From Vulcanimicrobiota bacterium (lineage in GTDB: Bacteria; Eremiobacterota; Eremiobacteria; Baltobacterales; Baltobacteraceae): a DNA stretch of 9,648 bases. The notes below the pieces were generated by a model. It did no database searches, was not told the origin of the DNA, and was given only the letters and a program-made list of their open reading frames with translations. The stretch is from NCBI GenBank assembly GCA_028287545.1, contig JAQBPL010000193.1, positions 1-9,648 on the forward strand, read 5' to 3'. This document shows positions 1-5,753 of the stretch, in pieces. Numbering within the stretch: the stretch's first letter is position 1; each line of letters opens with the position of its first letter. A program made the translations under genes and the position numbers.

Positions 1-1
1 C

Positions 2-412
2 GGCTATGCCGAGTACGGCGGGAGCGATCCGAACTTCAAGTGGGTGGGGTCGTTCGAGAGGCGTACGGGGTGCCGGGTGAACCTCCGCTTCCCGCAGACG
101 AGCGACCAGATGGACAAGCTCCTCGCCCAGACCGCGTACGACGTCGTGTCGGCGCCTCCCGACATCGGGGGGCGGCTGATCGCGGAGAAGAAGGTCGTCC
201 CCATCACCACCTCACTCGTGCCTCACTACGACGAGATTCCCCAGTGGCTGCGGTCCCAGCGCTCCGTCACCGCCGGCTCCCGGGTGTACGGCGTGCCGTA
301 CCTCTGGGGGTGGTACGAGACGCTCTACGACGGCACCGTGCCGCGTCAGGCCAATGGGGGCACCGTCTACTCGGATCGTGGCCCCTGCCGCGTCGCGGAC
401 GACGGCTTCTGA
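2..412 (+). CDS. Fragment of a polyamine-type ABC transporter solute-binding protein
   Basis: Reading frame 2 is open from the window edge to a TGA at 410-412. It reads like the first half of a PotD-type periplasmic or lipoprotein binding protein, which captures polyamines or similar solutes for an ABC importer. Visible hallmarks are the opening GYAEYGG, WVGSFERRTGCRV (the 'F-x-x-x-T-G-C-x-V' strand after the first helix), TSDQMDKLL, YDVVSAP and VYGVPYLWGWYETLYD, the last being the hinge strand 'YG-x-P-x-x-WG'. Family resemblance stops near 335-345. The last ~22 residues look unrelated and the stop comes at roughly a third of the usual 350-400 residues. The N-terminus with its signal peptide lies left of the window. 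The wording resembles actinobacterial members of the family. The gene is therefore broken at its 3' end by deletion, or joined to the next gene by an assembly error. Family call good; state uncertain. Confidence 0.7.
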   Translation, partial: GYAEYGGSDPNFKWVGSFERRTGCRVNLRFPQTSDQMDKLLAQTAYDVVSAPPDIGGRLIAEKKVVPITTSLVPHYDEIPQWLRSQRSVTAGSRVYGVPYLWGWYETLYDGTVPRQANGGTVYSDRGPCRVADDGF

Positions 413-459
413 GCGAGCGAGACGCGCGCGACACAGCCTGGCTGCGCGGCCGCCGACGT

Positions 460-1113
460 TTGCTCGGGTTCGGTCTTGCGGCGACCGTCGGGATCGTCGT
501 CTCTGTCCTCGCCGGACGATGGTCCACCGGCGCGACCCAGTTCGTCGCCGGATATGACGCGGGGGCGCTGACGCTGCTCTGGTTTCTGTGGACGCAAGGT
601 CTGCACGCGGACCCCACGCTGACCCGCGCCCGCGCCGCGCTCGACGATCCGGGCCGCAATATCGTGGCGCTGGCCGTGATGGCGACCGTGGTGGTCGGAC
701 TGATCTCGGCGATCGCGATCGTCGCCCGCGGTCCGCACGTGCATACACCGGCGGAGCGATGGAGTGCGTATCTGCTGGGCTTCGTCGCGATCAGCGCCGG
801 CTGGTTCCTGGTCCACACGCTCTACACGTTTCGTTACGCGCATTTGTACTGGCACGACGAAGACGGCGGTCCGGCGTGCGGCGGGATCAAGTTCCCGGGG
901 ACGGACGAGCCGTCCGACTACGACTTCGCGTACTTCTCGTTTACGCTCGGCACGTCGTTCGCCGTCTCCGACCCGCAGGTGACGGAGACGCGCGTGCGGC
1001 GCGAAGTGATGGTCCACTCGATCATCTCGTTCGCCTACAATTCGGTGATCATCGGCATGGTGATCAACCTCTTCGCGGGCATCTTCTCCGCCCTCTCCGA
1101 CACGCCGAAGTAG
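460..1113 (+). CDS. DUF1345 family integral membrane protein
   Basis: From the TTG at 460 this is 217 residues, close to the usual DUF1345 (PF07077) length of about 210-230. Function of the family is not established. Hydrophobic segments lie at about 2-18, 28-47, 67-89, 102-125, 157-171 and 186-210, so a multi-pass inner-membrane protein is expected. Family signatures are GYDAGAL (31-37), WFLVHTLYTFRYAHLYW (115-131), a conserved FPGT-D-EP-x-x-YDF-x-Y-F-x-F stretch (145-161), the SDPQVT motif (170-175) and the closing NSVIIGMVINL. The frame is open further left to a GTG at 310, but that part overlaps the solute-binding fragment and has no family resemblance. No Shine-Dalgarno precedes the TTG at 460. 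In-frame CTG codons at 409 and 442 and the GTG at 310 are alternatives, and a start lost at an assembly junction is possible. Family call is firm; the start is not. Confidence 0.8.
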   Translation: MLGFGLAATVGIVVSVLAGRWSTGATQFVAGYDAGALTLLWFLWTQGLHADPTLTRARAALDDPGRNIVALAVMATVVVGLISAIAIVARGPHVHTPAERWSAYLLGFVAISAGWFLVHTLYTFRYAHLYWHDEDGGPACGGIKFPGTDEPSDYDFAYFSFTLGTSFAVSDPQVTETRVRREVMVHSIISFAYNSVIIGMVINLFAGIFSALSDTPK

Positions 1114-1121
1114 CTCAGCGT

Positions 1122-1142
1122 GCCCTCCTACGCGGGGAGGGC
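1122..1142. terminator. GC-rich stem-loop between convergent genes
   Basis: GCCCTCC at 1122-1128 and GGAGGGC at 1136-1142 form a perfect 7-bp stem with a 7-nt loop. It lies 8 bp past the DUF1345 stop and over the TAG stop (1130-1128) of the opposing aminotransferase gene. Its place between two convergent genes 14 bp apart suits transcription termination in both directions. No T-run follows on either strand, so it is not a textbook intrinsic terminator. Confidence 0.3.
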
Positions 1143-2276
1143 TTCGATGATCCGGTCGATGTCGTCGGTGCTGTTGTGGCCGTGCGGCGCGACGCGGATG
1201 CCGTTCGCGCGGTAGGTCGTGCAGATCTTCGCCTGGCCCAGCCGTTTGCCGAGCGCGATCGGATCGATGTCCTCACGGGTGAAGGTCAGGATGCCGGACT
1301 TGCGATCGTCACGCGACCGGTCACCCAGCACCGCGTACCCGCGCGAGCGCAAACCCGCATCGAGCCGGTCGGTCAGCGTGAGGACGTGCGCGGCGATCCG
1401 TTCGATCCCGGCGGCGGCGAGAACGTCCATCGAAGTGACGAGCGAGAGCGCGCCGAGAATGTTCGGCGTGCCGCCTTCGTAGCGCGCCGCGTCGGCGCCG
1501 TACGGCTGATCGTAGTCGAGGAAGTTCCAGATGTCGGCGGCGGAGCGCCAGCCCGGCAGCCGCGTCGCGACCCGGTCGAGCAGCGCGGCGCGCAGCCACA
1601 AGAACCCCACGCCTTGCAGCGCCATCAGCCACTTCGCGCCGCCCGCGTAGATCGCGTCGACGTTCGTCGCGCGGACGTCGAGCGGGAACGCGCCCATGGC
1701 CTGCATCACGTCGACGACGAACACCGCGCCGCCGGCGTGCGCGACGTCGGCGAGCCCGCCCAGATCGTGCCGGTAGCCGTCGTCGAACGTCACCCAGGAG
1801 ACGGCGACGACCTTCGTTCGGGCGCTCATCGTGCGCCGCAGCACGTCCGGCGTCATCCGTTCGCGCGGCGCGTCGATCAACGTTACCTGCACGCCGCGTT
1901 CGCGCAGCGCCAGCCACGGGTAGGCGTTCGAGCCGAACTCGTTGGCGGCCGTCACGATCTCGTCGCCGGGCCCCAAATCCAGCCCTTGCGCGAGAATCGT
2001 CGCGCCGTCACCGGTGTTGCGCAGGAACGCGAGCTCTTCACCTGCTCCGCCGAAGAACGCCGCGACCCGCCGCCGGTACGCCGGCAGTGCGAGCTCGCGC
2101 GACGCGACGCCCAGCACGCCGCGTGCGGCGTGGTCGTCGATCATCGCGTGCAGCGCATCGCGCGTCGCGTGCGGCAGGACGCCGACCGCGGCGTGGTTGA
2201 CGTACGCGAGCCCCGGCTCCACTGCGAACGCCTCCGGCGCGAGCGGTGCGCTTCGAGCATCGGTCACGGTGTCCAC
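1128..2276 (-). CDS. Class V PLP-dependent aminotransferase-like enzyme
   Basis: This is a 382-residue fold-type I PLP enzyme of the class V group (cysteine desulfurase / isopenicillin N epimerase / serine-glyoxylate aminotransferase relatives), probably cytoplasmic; the substrate cannot be read from the sequence. Visible landmarks are AYVNHAAVG (24-32), FLRNTGDGATIL (84-95, phosphate-site loop), the PLP-ring aspartate in VVDVMQ (Asp189, Gln192), the Schiff-base lysine in AGGAKWL (Lys215) followed by QGVGFLWLR, and YEGGTPN (267-273). The C-terminal IRVAPHGHNSTDDIDRIIEAL (360-380) is typical. The cysteine desulfurase active-site loop with its catalytic Cys (R-x-G-x-x-C-A) is not present; Cys352 sits in a different context. 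A desulfurase role is therefore unlikely. It is the last gene of a three-gene operon, 5 bp after the stalk-protein gene. The GTG at 2276 is only 2 nt from AAGGG; the GTG at 2267, 11 nt away, may be the true start (379 residues). Confidence 0.88.
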   Translation of the reverse strand: MDTVTDARSAPLAPEAFAVEPGLAYVNHAAVGVLPHATRDALHAMIDDHAARGVLGVASRELALPAYRRRVAAFFGGAGEELAFLRNTGDGATILAQGLDLGPGDEIVTAANEFGSNAYPWLALRERGVQVTLIDAPRERMTPDVLRRTMSARTKVVAVSWVTFDDGYRHDLGGLADVAHAGGAVFVVDVMQAMGAFPLDVRATNVDAIYAGGAKWLMALQGVGFLWLRAALLDRVATRLPGWRSAADIWNFLDYDQPYGADAARYEGGTPNILGALSLVTSMDVLAAAGIERIAAHVLTLTDRLDAGLRSRGYAVLGDRSRDDRKSGILTFTREDIDPIALGKRLGQAKICTTYRANGIRVAPHGHNSTDDIDRIIEALPA

Positions 2277-2281
2277 GGCCC

Positions 2282-2713
2282 TTAGTTCAGACTGTTCACG
2301 TTGACGAGAATGTCGGCTTGGGTGCGGTCGCGGTTCAGGCGCAGCTTCGCGGTGGTCAGGCGCGTCACGAAGGTGTCGAGCGGGACGAACATCTCGCGTT
2401 CGCGCATGAAGGCCGGGCCGCGCATCACGACCGACCCCATGCCGACCTTTGCGGTTCGGCTGCCGGTCGTGAAGGTCGCGGTGACGCCGCTGATCGTGAC
2501 GACCAGCGCCGGGCCTTGGAACGTCACCAGGCCGTTGAACGATTTCACCAAGTCGATCACGTCACCGTACACGATGCCGTTGTGCATCACGGCCGATCCG
2601 CCGTTCCGGTCGACCGGCCGCCCGTCGATCGTCAGCCGCACCACGCGATCCGCGGCGAGGGCCGGACCGGTCAGCGCGGCGGCGAGGGCGATCGCCGCGA
2701 GAGCTCGGATCAT
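2282..2713 (-). CDS. Secreted stalk-domain (copper amine oxidase N-terminal-like) protein
   Basis: This 143-residue protein starts with a clear signal peptide: MIRALAAIAL, a hydrophobic core, then GPALA with likely cleavage after Ala20. The mature part has the rhythm of the copper amine oxidase N-terminal or 'stalk' domain (PF07833). It shows LTIDGRPVDRNGG (27-39), GIVYGDVIDLVKSFNG (46-61), two short beta pairs, and the closing REREMFVPLDTFVTRL (104-119), the 'm-x-VPLR-x-x-x-x-L' strand of the family. The name is historical: there is no catalytic oxidase domain and no copper ligands to point to. Stalk domains in bacteria usually serve as extracytoplasmic binding or cell-surface modules. The ATG overlaps the phoU stop as ATGA, and AAGGA lies 9 nt upstream within phoU, so translation is probably coupled to phoU. 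Family assignment is moderate to good; role unknown. Confidence 0.75.
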   Translation of the reverse strand: MIRALAAIALAAALTGPALAADRVVRLTIDGRPVDRNGGSAVMHNGIVYGDVIDLVKSFNGLVTFQGPALVVTISGVTATFTTGSRTAKVGMGSVVMRGPAFMREREMFVPLDTFVTRLTTAKLRLNRDRTQADILVNVNSLN

Positions 2714-3339
2714 GCGTAAATGTCCTTCGTGTGCCAGGCGATGTTCTGGGCCCGGTCGCCGACCCGCTCGATGATCGAGACGACGAACAGCAGCAGGGTC
2801 CCAGCGGGTACCGTACCCGGATCGCGCTGCATCTCCGCCTGGAGCGCCTCGAGGCTCTTGTGGTAGAGTTTGTCGACCTCGTCGTCGCGCTCGATGACGG
2901 CATCGGCGAGCTCGCTGTCGCCTTCGCGATACGCGCGCATGACGTCGAGCAGCATCTGATAGGCGAGGCTCGCGATGCGCCCGACCTCGACGCTCGCCGG
3001 GCGCACCGCGACGTCGGAGAGCTTGATCGCGTTCTTGGCGATGTCGACCGCATAGTCGCCGATGCGTTCGAGGTCGGTCACGATCTGCAGCATCCCGGCG
3101 ATCGCGCGGAGTTCACCGGCAACCGGCTGCTGTTTCCAGATGAGCTCGATGCAGGTCGCCTCGACGCCGCGGCGCATCTCGTCGACCTCATCGTCGCCGG
3201 CTACGACGCGTCCCGCCAGGACGACGTCACGGCGCTCCAGCGCTTGGGTCGCCGAGCGAATCGCGTCGGAGACGAGCGCTCCCAATCGGACGACGTCGAG
3301 ACGCGTGTTCTCCAGCGCCTGGTGATAAGCGGTTCGCAT
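2710..3339 (-). CDS. phoU: PhoU-family phosphate signalling regulator
   Basis: The 209-residue product is all-helical with two PhoU repeats. PhoU proteins link the Pst phosphate transporter to the PhoR/PhoB system and lower phosphate uptake and signalling when phosphate is plentiful; they act at the inner face of the membrane. The acidic metal-binding motifs of each repeat are visible: DDEVDEM (49-55) with DLERIGDYAVDIAKN (89-103) in the first half, and ERDDEVDKLYH (150-160) with IERVGDRAQNIAW (190-202) in the second. The N-terminus MRTAYHQALENTRLDVVRLGALV is typical, which supports this ATG; an ATG five bases upstream is out of frame. No pst, phoR or phoB gene is in the window. phoU here heads an operon with a secreted stalk protein and a PLP enzyme, an unusual arrangement. 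High confidence in the family. Confidence 0.93.
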   Translation of the reverse strand: MRTAYHQALENTRLDVVRLGALVSDAIRSATQALERRDVVLAGRVVAGDDEVDEMRRGVEATCIELIWKQQPVAGELRAIAGMLQIVTDLERIGDYAVDIAKNAIKLSDVAVRPASVEVGRIASLAYQMLLDVMRAYREGDSELADAVIERDDEVDKLYHKSLEALQAEMQRDPGTVPAGTLLLFVVSIIERVGDRAQNIAWHTKDIYA

Positions 3340-3348
3340 GGCATCTCA

Positions 3349-3376
3349 ACCATAACAGACGAGAGGGCGTTTACAA
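3349..3376 (-). promoter_or_regulatory. Possible promoter for the phoU operon
   Basis: Read on the minus strand, TTGTAA (3376-3371) and TATGGT (3354-3349) are separated by 16 bp. Each matches four of six consensus positions of a sigma-70-type promoter. Transcription would start only about 3 bases before the phoU ATG, giving an almost leaderless mRNA, which agrees with the lack of a good Shine-Dalgarno there. This is the most AT-rich part of the phoU-crotonase divergent gap. No convincing promoter was found for the crotonase gene on the other strand. Confidence 0.25.
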
Positions 3377-3399
3377 AACCCCGACGTAGGCCACCGCCC

Positions 3400-4182
3400 A
3401 TGCCGACAACCATCTCGCTCGAACGCTCGGGGCCCATCGCTACCGTTACCTTGAACCGGCCGGCGGTCTTAAACGCGCTGAATCTGCAGATGCTGGACGA
3501 ACTCAGCGCGGCGTTCGCGGAGCTGGACGCCGATGACACGTTGCGCGCCGTCATCGTCACCGGAGCGGGGCCGAAGGCGTTCGCGGCGGGCGCCGACATC
3601 TCTGAACTCAACGCGCTGCCGAACGCGCGCGCCGGCGAGGCACAGGCCCGGCGCGGGCAAGCCCTGACGACCGCGATCGAACGGATGCGCGTCCCGGTGA
3701 TCGCCGCGGTGAACGGCTTCGCGCTCGGCGGCGGGTGCGAGATCGCGATGGCGTGCGACATCCGCATCGCCTCCGAGAACGCGAAGTTCGGCCAGCCGGA
3801 GGTCAACCTCGGGATCCTCCCTGGCTACGGCGGGACGCAGCGCCTGACGCGGCTCGTCGGCGAGGGTTGGGCGATGTACCTGTGCTTGACCGGCGAGATG
3901 ATCGACGCCGCCGAGGCGCTTCGCATCGGCCTGGTGCAGAAGGTGACCCCTGCCGAGGGACTGCTGGCCGAAGCGCAGCGCATCGCCGGGCTCATCGCCG
4001 CGAAGGCACCGCTCGCGGTCGATGCGGCGAAGCGGGCGATCGTCGATGGAGCCGCCCTCACGCTGACCGACGGCCTCGCACTGGAAGCGCTGCGCTTCGG
4101 CACCGCGATCACCACGGCCGACTTCCGCGAGGGCTCAAGCGCCTTCCTCGAAAAGCGCAAGGCGGAATTCACCGGCCGCTGA
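3400..4182 (+). CDS. Enoyl-CoA hydratase (crotonase family)
   Basis: This 260-residue protein has the standard single-domain crotonase length and hydrates trans-2-enoyl-CoA to 3-hydroxyacyl-CoA in beta-oxidation or related acyl-CoA degradation, in the cytoplasm. The order is classic: VTLNRPAVLNALN (16-28), the CoA-binding and first oxyanion element AFAAGADISEL (60-70, Ala65), the second oxyanion glycine in LGGGCEIAMACD (Gly111) with catalytic Glu114, and FGQPEVNLGILPGYGGTQRL (130-149) with catalytic Glu134. Both glutamates are present, so true hydratase activity is expected rather than isomerase or decarboxylase activity. The C-terminal ADFREGSSAFLEKRKAEF is the usual helix. The start is the ATG at 3400, 9 nt after AGG; the frame is open further upstream, but that part is antisense to phoU. 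It stands alone, divergent from phoU, and overlaps the thioredoxin gene by 14 bp at its 3' end. The exact pathway cannot be told. Confidence 0.93.
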   Translation: MPTTISLERSGPIATVTLNRPAVLNALNLQMLDELSAAFAELDADDTLRAVIVTGAGPKAFAAGADISELNALPNARAGEAQARRGQALTTAIERMRVPVIAAVNGFALGGGCEIAMACDIRIASENAKFGQPEVNLGILPGYGGTQRLTRLVGEGWAMYLCLTGEMIDAAEALRIGLVQKVTPAEGLLAEAQRIAGLIAAKAPLAVDAAKRAIVDGAALTLTDGLALEALRFGTAITTADFREGSSAFLEKRKAEFTGR

Positions 4183-4726
4183 CGGCCGGCCGCTCGAATC
4201 CGACGACGCTGGCTTTGCGGAGCACCTCCGCCATCGCGCGCTCGATATCGGGGTTGAAGCCGATCCAGCGGGCCTGCATGCTGCCGGTCGTGTCGACTGC
4301 CACCACCGTCGGGAAGCCGTCGACGGCAAACGCGTGGGCTACGGTCGAGTCGGGGTCCAAGGCGACGTCGCGGATCTTGAACGCGGCGGCGAACGGCCGC
4401 ACCAGACCCGCTGGTTCGCCAACGTCGATCGACACGACGTCGATATCCGGGTGGGTCCGCGCGAAGCGCTGGACCAGCGGAATCGATTCCCGGCACGGGT
4501 CGCACCACGTCGCATAGAAATCGAGGAACACGAACCGGCCGCGCCTGCTCTCCAGATCGAAGCGACCGCCCGAGAGGGTCGCGAGGGAGACCGGCGGAGC
4601 GGGGGTCACGCCGCGGTGCAACGAGCCGGCGACGTACGGCCAGCCGAAGCGGACGGCGGCCGCCAGAAGCACGACGACGGCCAGGACGTCGAGCGCGCGC
4701 GCGGCCAAGCGGCGCAGCTGTTGCAC
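4169..4726 (-). CDS. Membrane-anchored TlpA/ResA-like thioredoxin
   Basis: From the GTG at 4726 the product has 185 residues. A short basic N-terminus (MQQLRRLAAR) is followed by one hydrophobic helix (about 12-27) and an extracytoplasmic thioredoxin domain (about 45-170). The redox motif is FYATWCDPC (70-78, Cys75 and Cys78), and the cis-proline opposite it is in GFPT (Pro139). PPVSLATLSGGRFDL before the first strand and the GRFVFLDFYATWC strand are typical of AhpC/TSA-Redoxin TlpA/ResA proteins, which reduce disulfides outside the cytoplasm, often for cytochrome c maturation. No ccm or ccs genes are in the window. A GTG at 4789 would extend it by 21 residues into the neighbouring regulator gene. 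The 4726 start was chosen because AAGGA lies 11 nt upstream and the anchor follows at once. The gene is convergent with the crotonase gene and divergent from the DUF2249-Crp regulator. Family sure, partner unknown. Confidence 0.88.
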   Translation of the reverse strand: MQQLRRLAARALDVLAVVVLLAAAVRFGWPYVAGSLHRGVTPAPPVSLATLSGGRFDLESRRGRFVFLDFYATWCDPCRESIPLVQRFARTHPDIDVVSIDVGEPAGLVRPFAAAFKIRDVALDPDSTVAHAFAVDGFPTVVAVDTTGSMQARWIGFNPDIERAMAEVLRKASVVGFERPAVSGR

Positions 4727-4729
4727 CGT

Positions 4730-4744
4730 CGAAGGCTTCCTTCG
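4730..4744. promoter_or_regulatory. Perfect inverted repeat over the thioredoxin gene's ribosome binding site
   Basis: CGAAGG (4730-4735), a 3-nt spacer and CCTTCG (4739-4744) form a perfect 6-bp inverted repeat in the 55-bp gap between the divergent thioredoxin and regulator genes. On the minus strand the Shine-Dalgarno of the thioredoxin gene (AAGGA, 4742-4738) lies inside the repeat. The site could be an operator for a dimeric regulator or an mRNA hairpin that hides the ribosome binding site. Both functions are inferred. Confidence 0.4.
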
Positions 4745-4764
4745 CAGGGAAAGTGCCCCCTGCG
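4743..4764. promoter_or_regulatory. 22-bp inverted repeat, candidate operator for the DUF2249-Crp regulator
   Basis: CGCAGGG (4743-4749) and CCCTGCG (4758-4764) are perfect 7-bp arms around an 8-bp centre, spanning 22 bp. That span is usual for Crp/FNR dimers, although the arms are not the TGTGA or TTGAT half-sites of Crp or FNR. It ends 17 bp before the regulator's ATG and abuts the first repeat, so one bound dimer could affect both divergent genes. Autoregulation is an inference from position. Confidence 0.4.
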
Positions 4765-4781
4765 GAGCATCCCACCAACCG

Positions 4782-5729
4782 ATGCCCACCGCCCGCGCGG
4801 CGTCTGTCACAATCGACGCACGCACCTTGCCCGCCCAGAACAGGAGCGCGCGAATTTTCGACGCGTTCGACAAGCTTCCGGTCGGCGGGACGCTGGAATT
4901 GAACGAGGAGAGCGACCCGCGCTCGCTTCGGAACGAGTTCCAGCAGTACCGCTCCGGCCGTTTTTCGTGGGATGCGAGAAATCTCGGCAGCGGCCGCTGG
5001 ACGATTCGCCTCGAGCGCATCGACGAACGCGCCGACGCCGCGACGTTCCTCTCGCACACCGCTCCGTTCTCGAACGCCAAACAGTCGACGATCGGCGAAC
5101 TCGCGTCGCTGGCGACCGAGCGCGCCTACCGCACCGGCGAGACGATCTTCGACGAAGGCGAGATGTGGCCGTATTTGGGCTTCGTGCGCACCGGCAAGGT
5201 CGTCTACACGCTGCTCTCGCCCGACGGCAAGACGCATGCGCTCGGCGAGCGATTGACGCACGACCCGCTCAACGAGTCGGGCACGTTCGACGGCGGCGGC
5301 GCCACGACACGCGCCGAGGCGCTGACCGACTGCAGCCTCGTGCTCGTTCCGAGCGAAGCGGTGCTGCACGCGGTGCGCAACGACGCGGAGCTCGCGCTGG
5401 GCTTTCTTGCCGCGGCGTCGCAGGCGCGCCGCCGTTCGATCGACACGATCGCCGACCTCGCGTTCGCGCACGTGCTCCAGCGCGTCGCGAAGTTCTTGAT
5501 GTCGTACGCGCCGGCCACCGTCGGCATGGCGCCCGGCCTGCCCGGCGTCGAAAATCTCTCGCAAGCGCAGATTGCGGCCGCAGCCGGAACGGTCCGCGAC
5601 ATGGCCGCACGCGCGCTGATCCGGCTCAAGAACGCCGCCGCCGTCGAACTCGATCGCGGCCGCGTCCGTTCGATCGATCGCGCGCGCCTCGAAGCGTTCG
5701 CTCACGGCGTGCAGGCGCCGCCCGTCTAA
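4782..5729 (+). CDS. DUF2249-Crp/FNR fusion transcriptional regulator
   Basis: The 315-residue protein joins two modules. Residues about 9-80 match DUF2249: TIDARTLPAQNR, then ARIFDAFDKLPVGGTLEL (23-40), EESDPRSLRNEF (42-53), SGRFSWDARN and GRWTIRLERI. Residues about 90-200 form a cyclic-nucleotide-type beta-roll (FDEGEMWPYLGFVRTGKVVYTLLSPDGK), followed by a dimer helix and a Crp-type winged helix (about 225-305) with recognition region LSQAQIAAAAGTVRDMAARALIRLK. The beta-roll lacks a normal phosphate-binding cassette: the GEL-x-x-L part reads NESGTFDGG, so cAMP binding is doubtful. There is a single cysteine (Cys184), so no FNR-type iron-sulfur cluster is possible by itself. DUF2249 is often found near nitric oxide or nitrogen-oxide respiration genes, which suggests a redox or NO-related input; that is inference. 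It is divergent from the thioredoxin gene and sits 24 bp before the peptidase gene. GGAG lies 14 nt before the ATG, rather far. Confidence 0.88.
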   Translation: MPTARAASVTIDARTLPAQNRSARIFDAFDKLPVGGTLELNEESDPRSLRNEFQQYRSGRFSWDARNLGSGRWTIRLERIDERADAATFLSHTAPFSNAKQSTIGELASLATERAYRTGETIFDEGEMWPYLGFVRTGKVVYTLLSPDGKTHALGERLTHDPLNESGTFDGGGATTRAEALTDCSLVLVPSEAVLHAVRNDAELALGFLAAASQARRRSIDTIADLAFAHVLQRVAKFLMSYAPATVGMAPGLPGVENLSQAQIAAAAGTVRDMAARALIRLKNAAAVELDRGRVRSIDRARLEAFAHGVQAPPV

Positions 5730-5740
5730 CCGCCGTCCCC

Positions 5741-5746
5741 GAGGAG
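5741..5746 (+). promoter_or_regulatory. Ribosome binding site that fixes the TTG start of the peptidase
   Basis: GAGGAG lies 7 nt before the TTG at 5754. It is the strongest Shine-Dalgarno in the window and decides the rare TTG start. It lies within the 24-bp gap after the regulator gene, so the peptidase can be translated well from a shared transcript. Confidence 0.7.
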
Positions 5747-5753
5747 TCACGTT

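Noticed and set aside
40..459. Extending the DUF1345 gene to the GTG at 40 or 310
   Set aside because: The added residues are Arg-rich, have no family likeness and overlap the solute-binding fragment in a better frame.
588..2285. Long plus-strand open frame opposite the PLP enzyme gene
   Set aside because: It is Arg/Asp/Val-rich low-complexity translation with no family resemblance. The minus strand carries full PLP-enzyme motifs; the open frame is an artefact of high GC.
2731..3399. N-terminal extension of the crotonase across the phoU gene
   Set aside because: The frame is open, but it is antisense to phoU. Crotonase similarity begins at the ATG at 3400, with standard length from there.
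4171..4193. CGGCCG-rich repeats at the overlap of the crotonase and thioredoxin gene ends as a terminator
   Set aside because: The repeats are short overlapping palindromes of GC bases inside coding sequence, without a T-run; chance is likely at this GC content.
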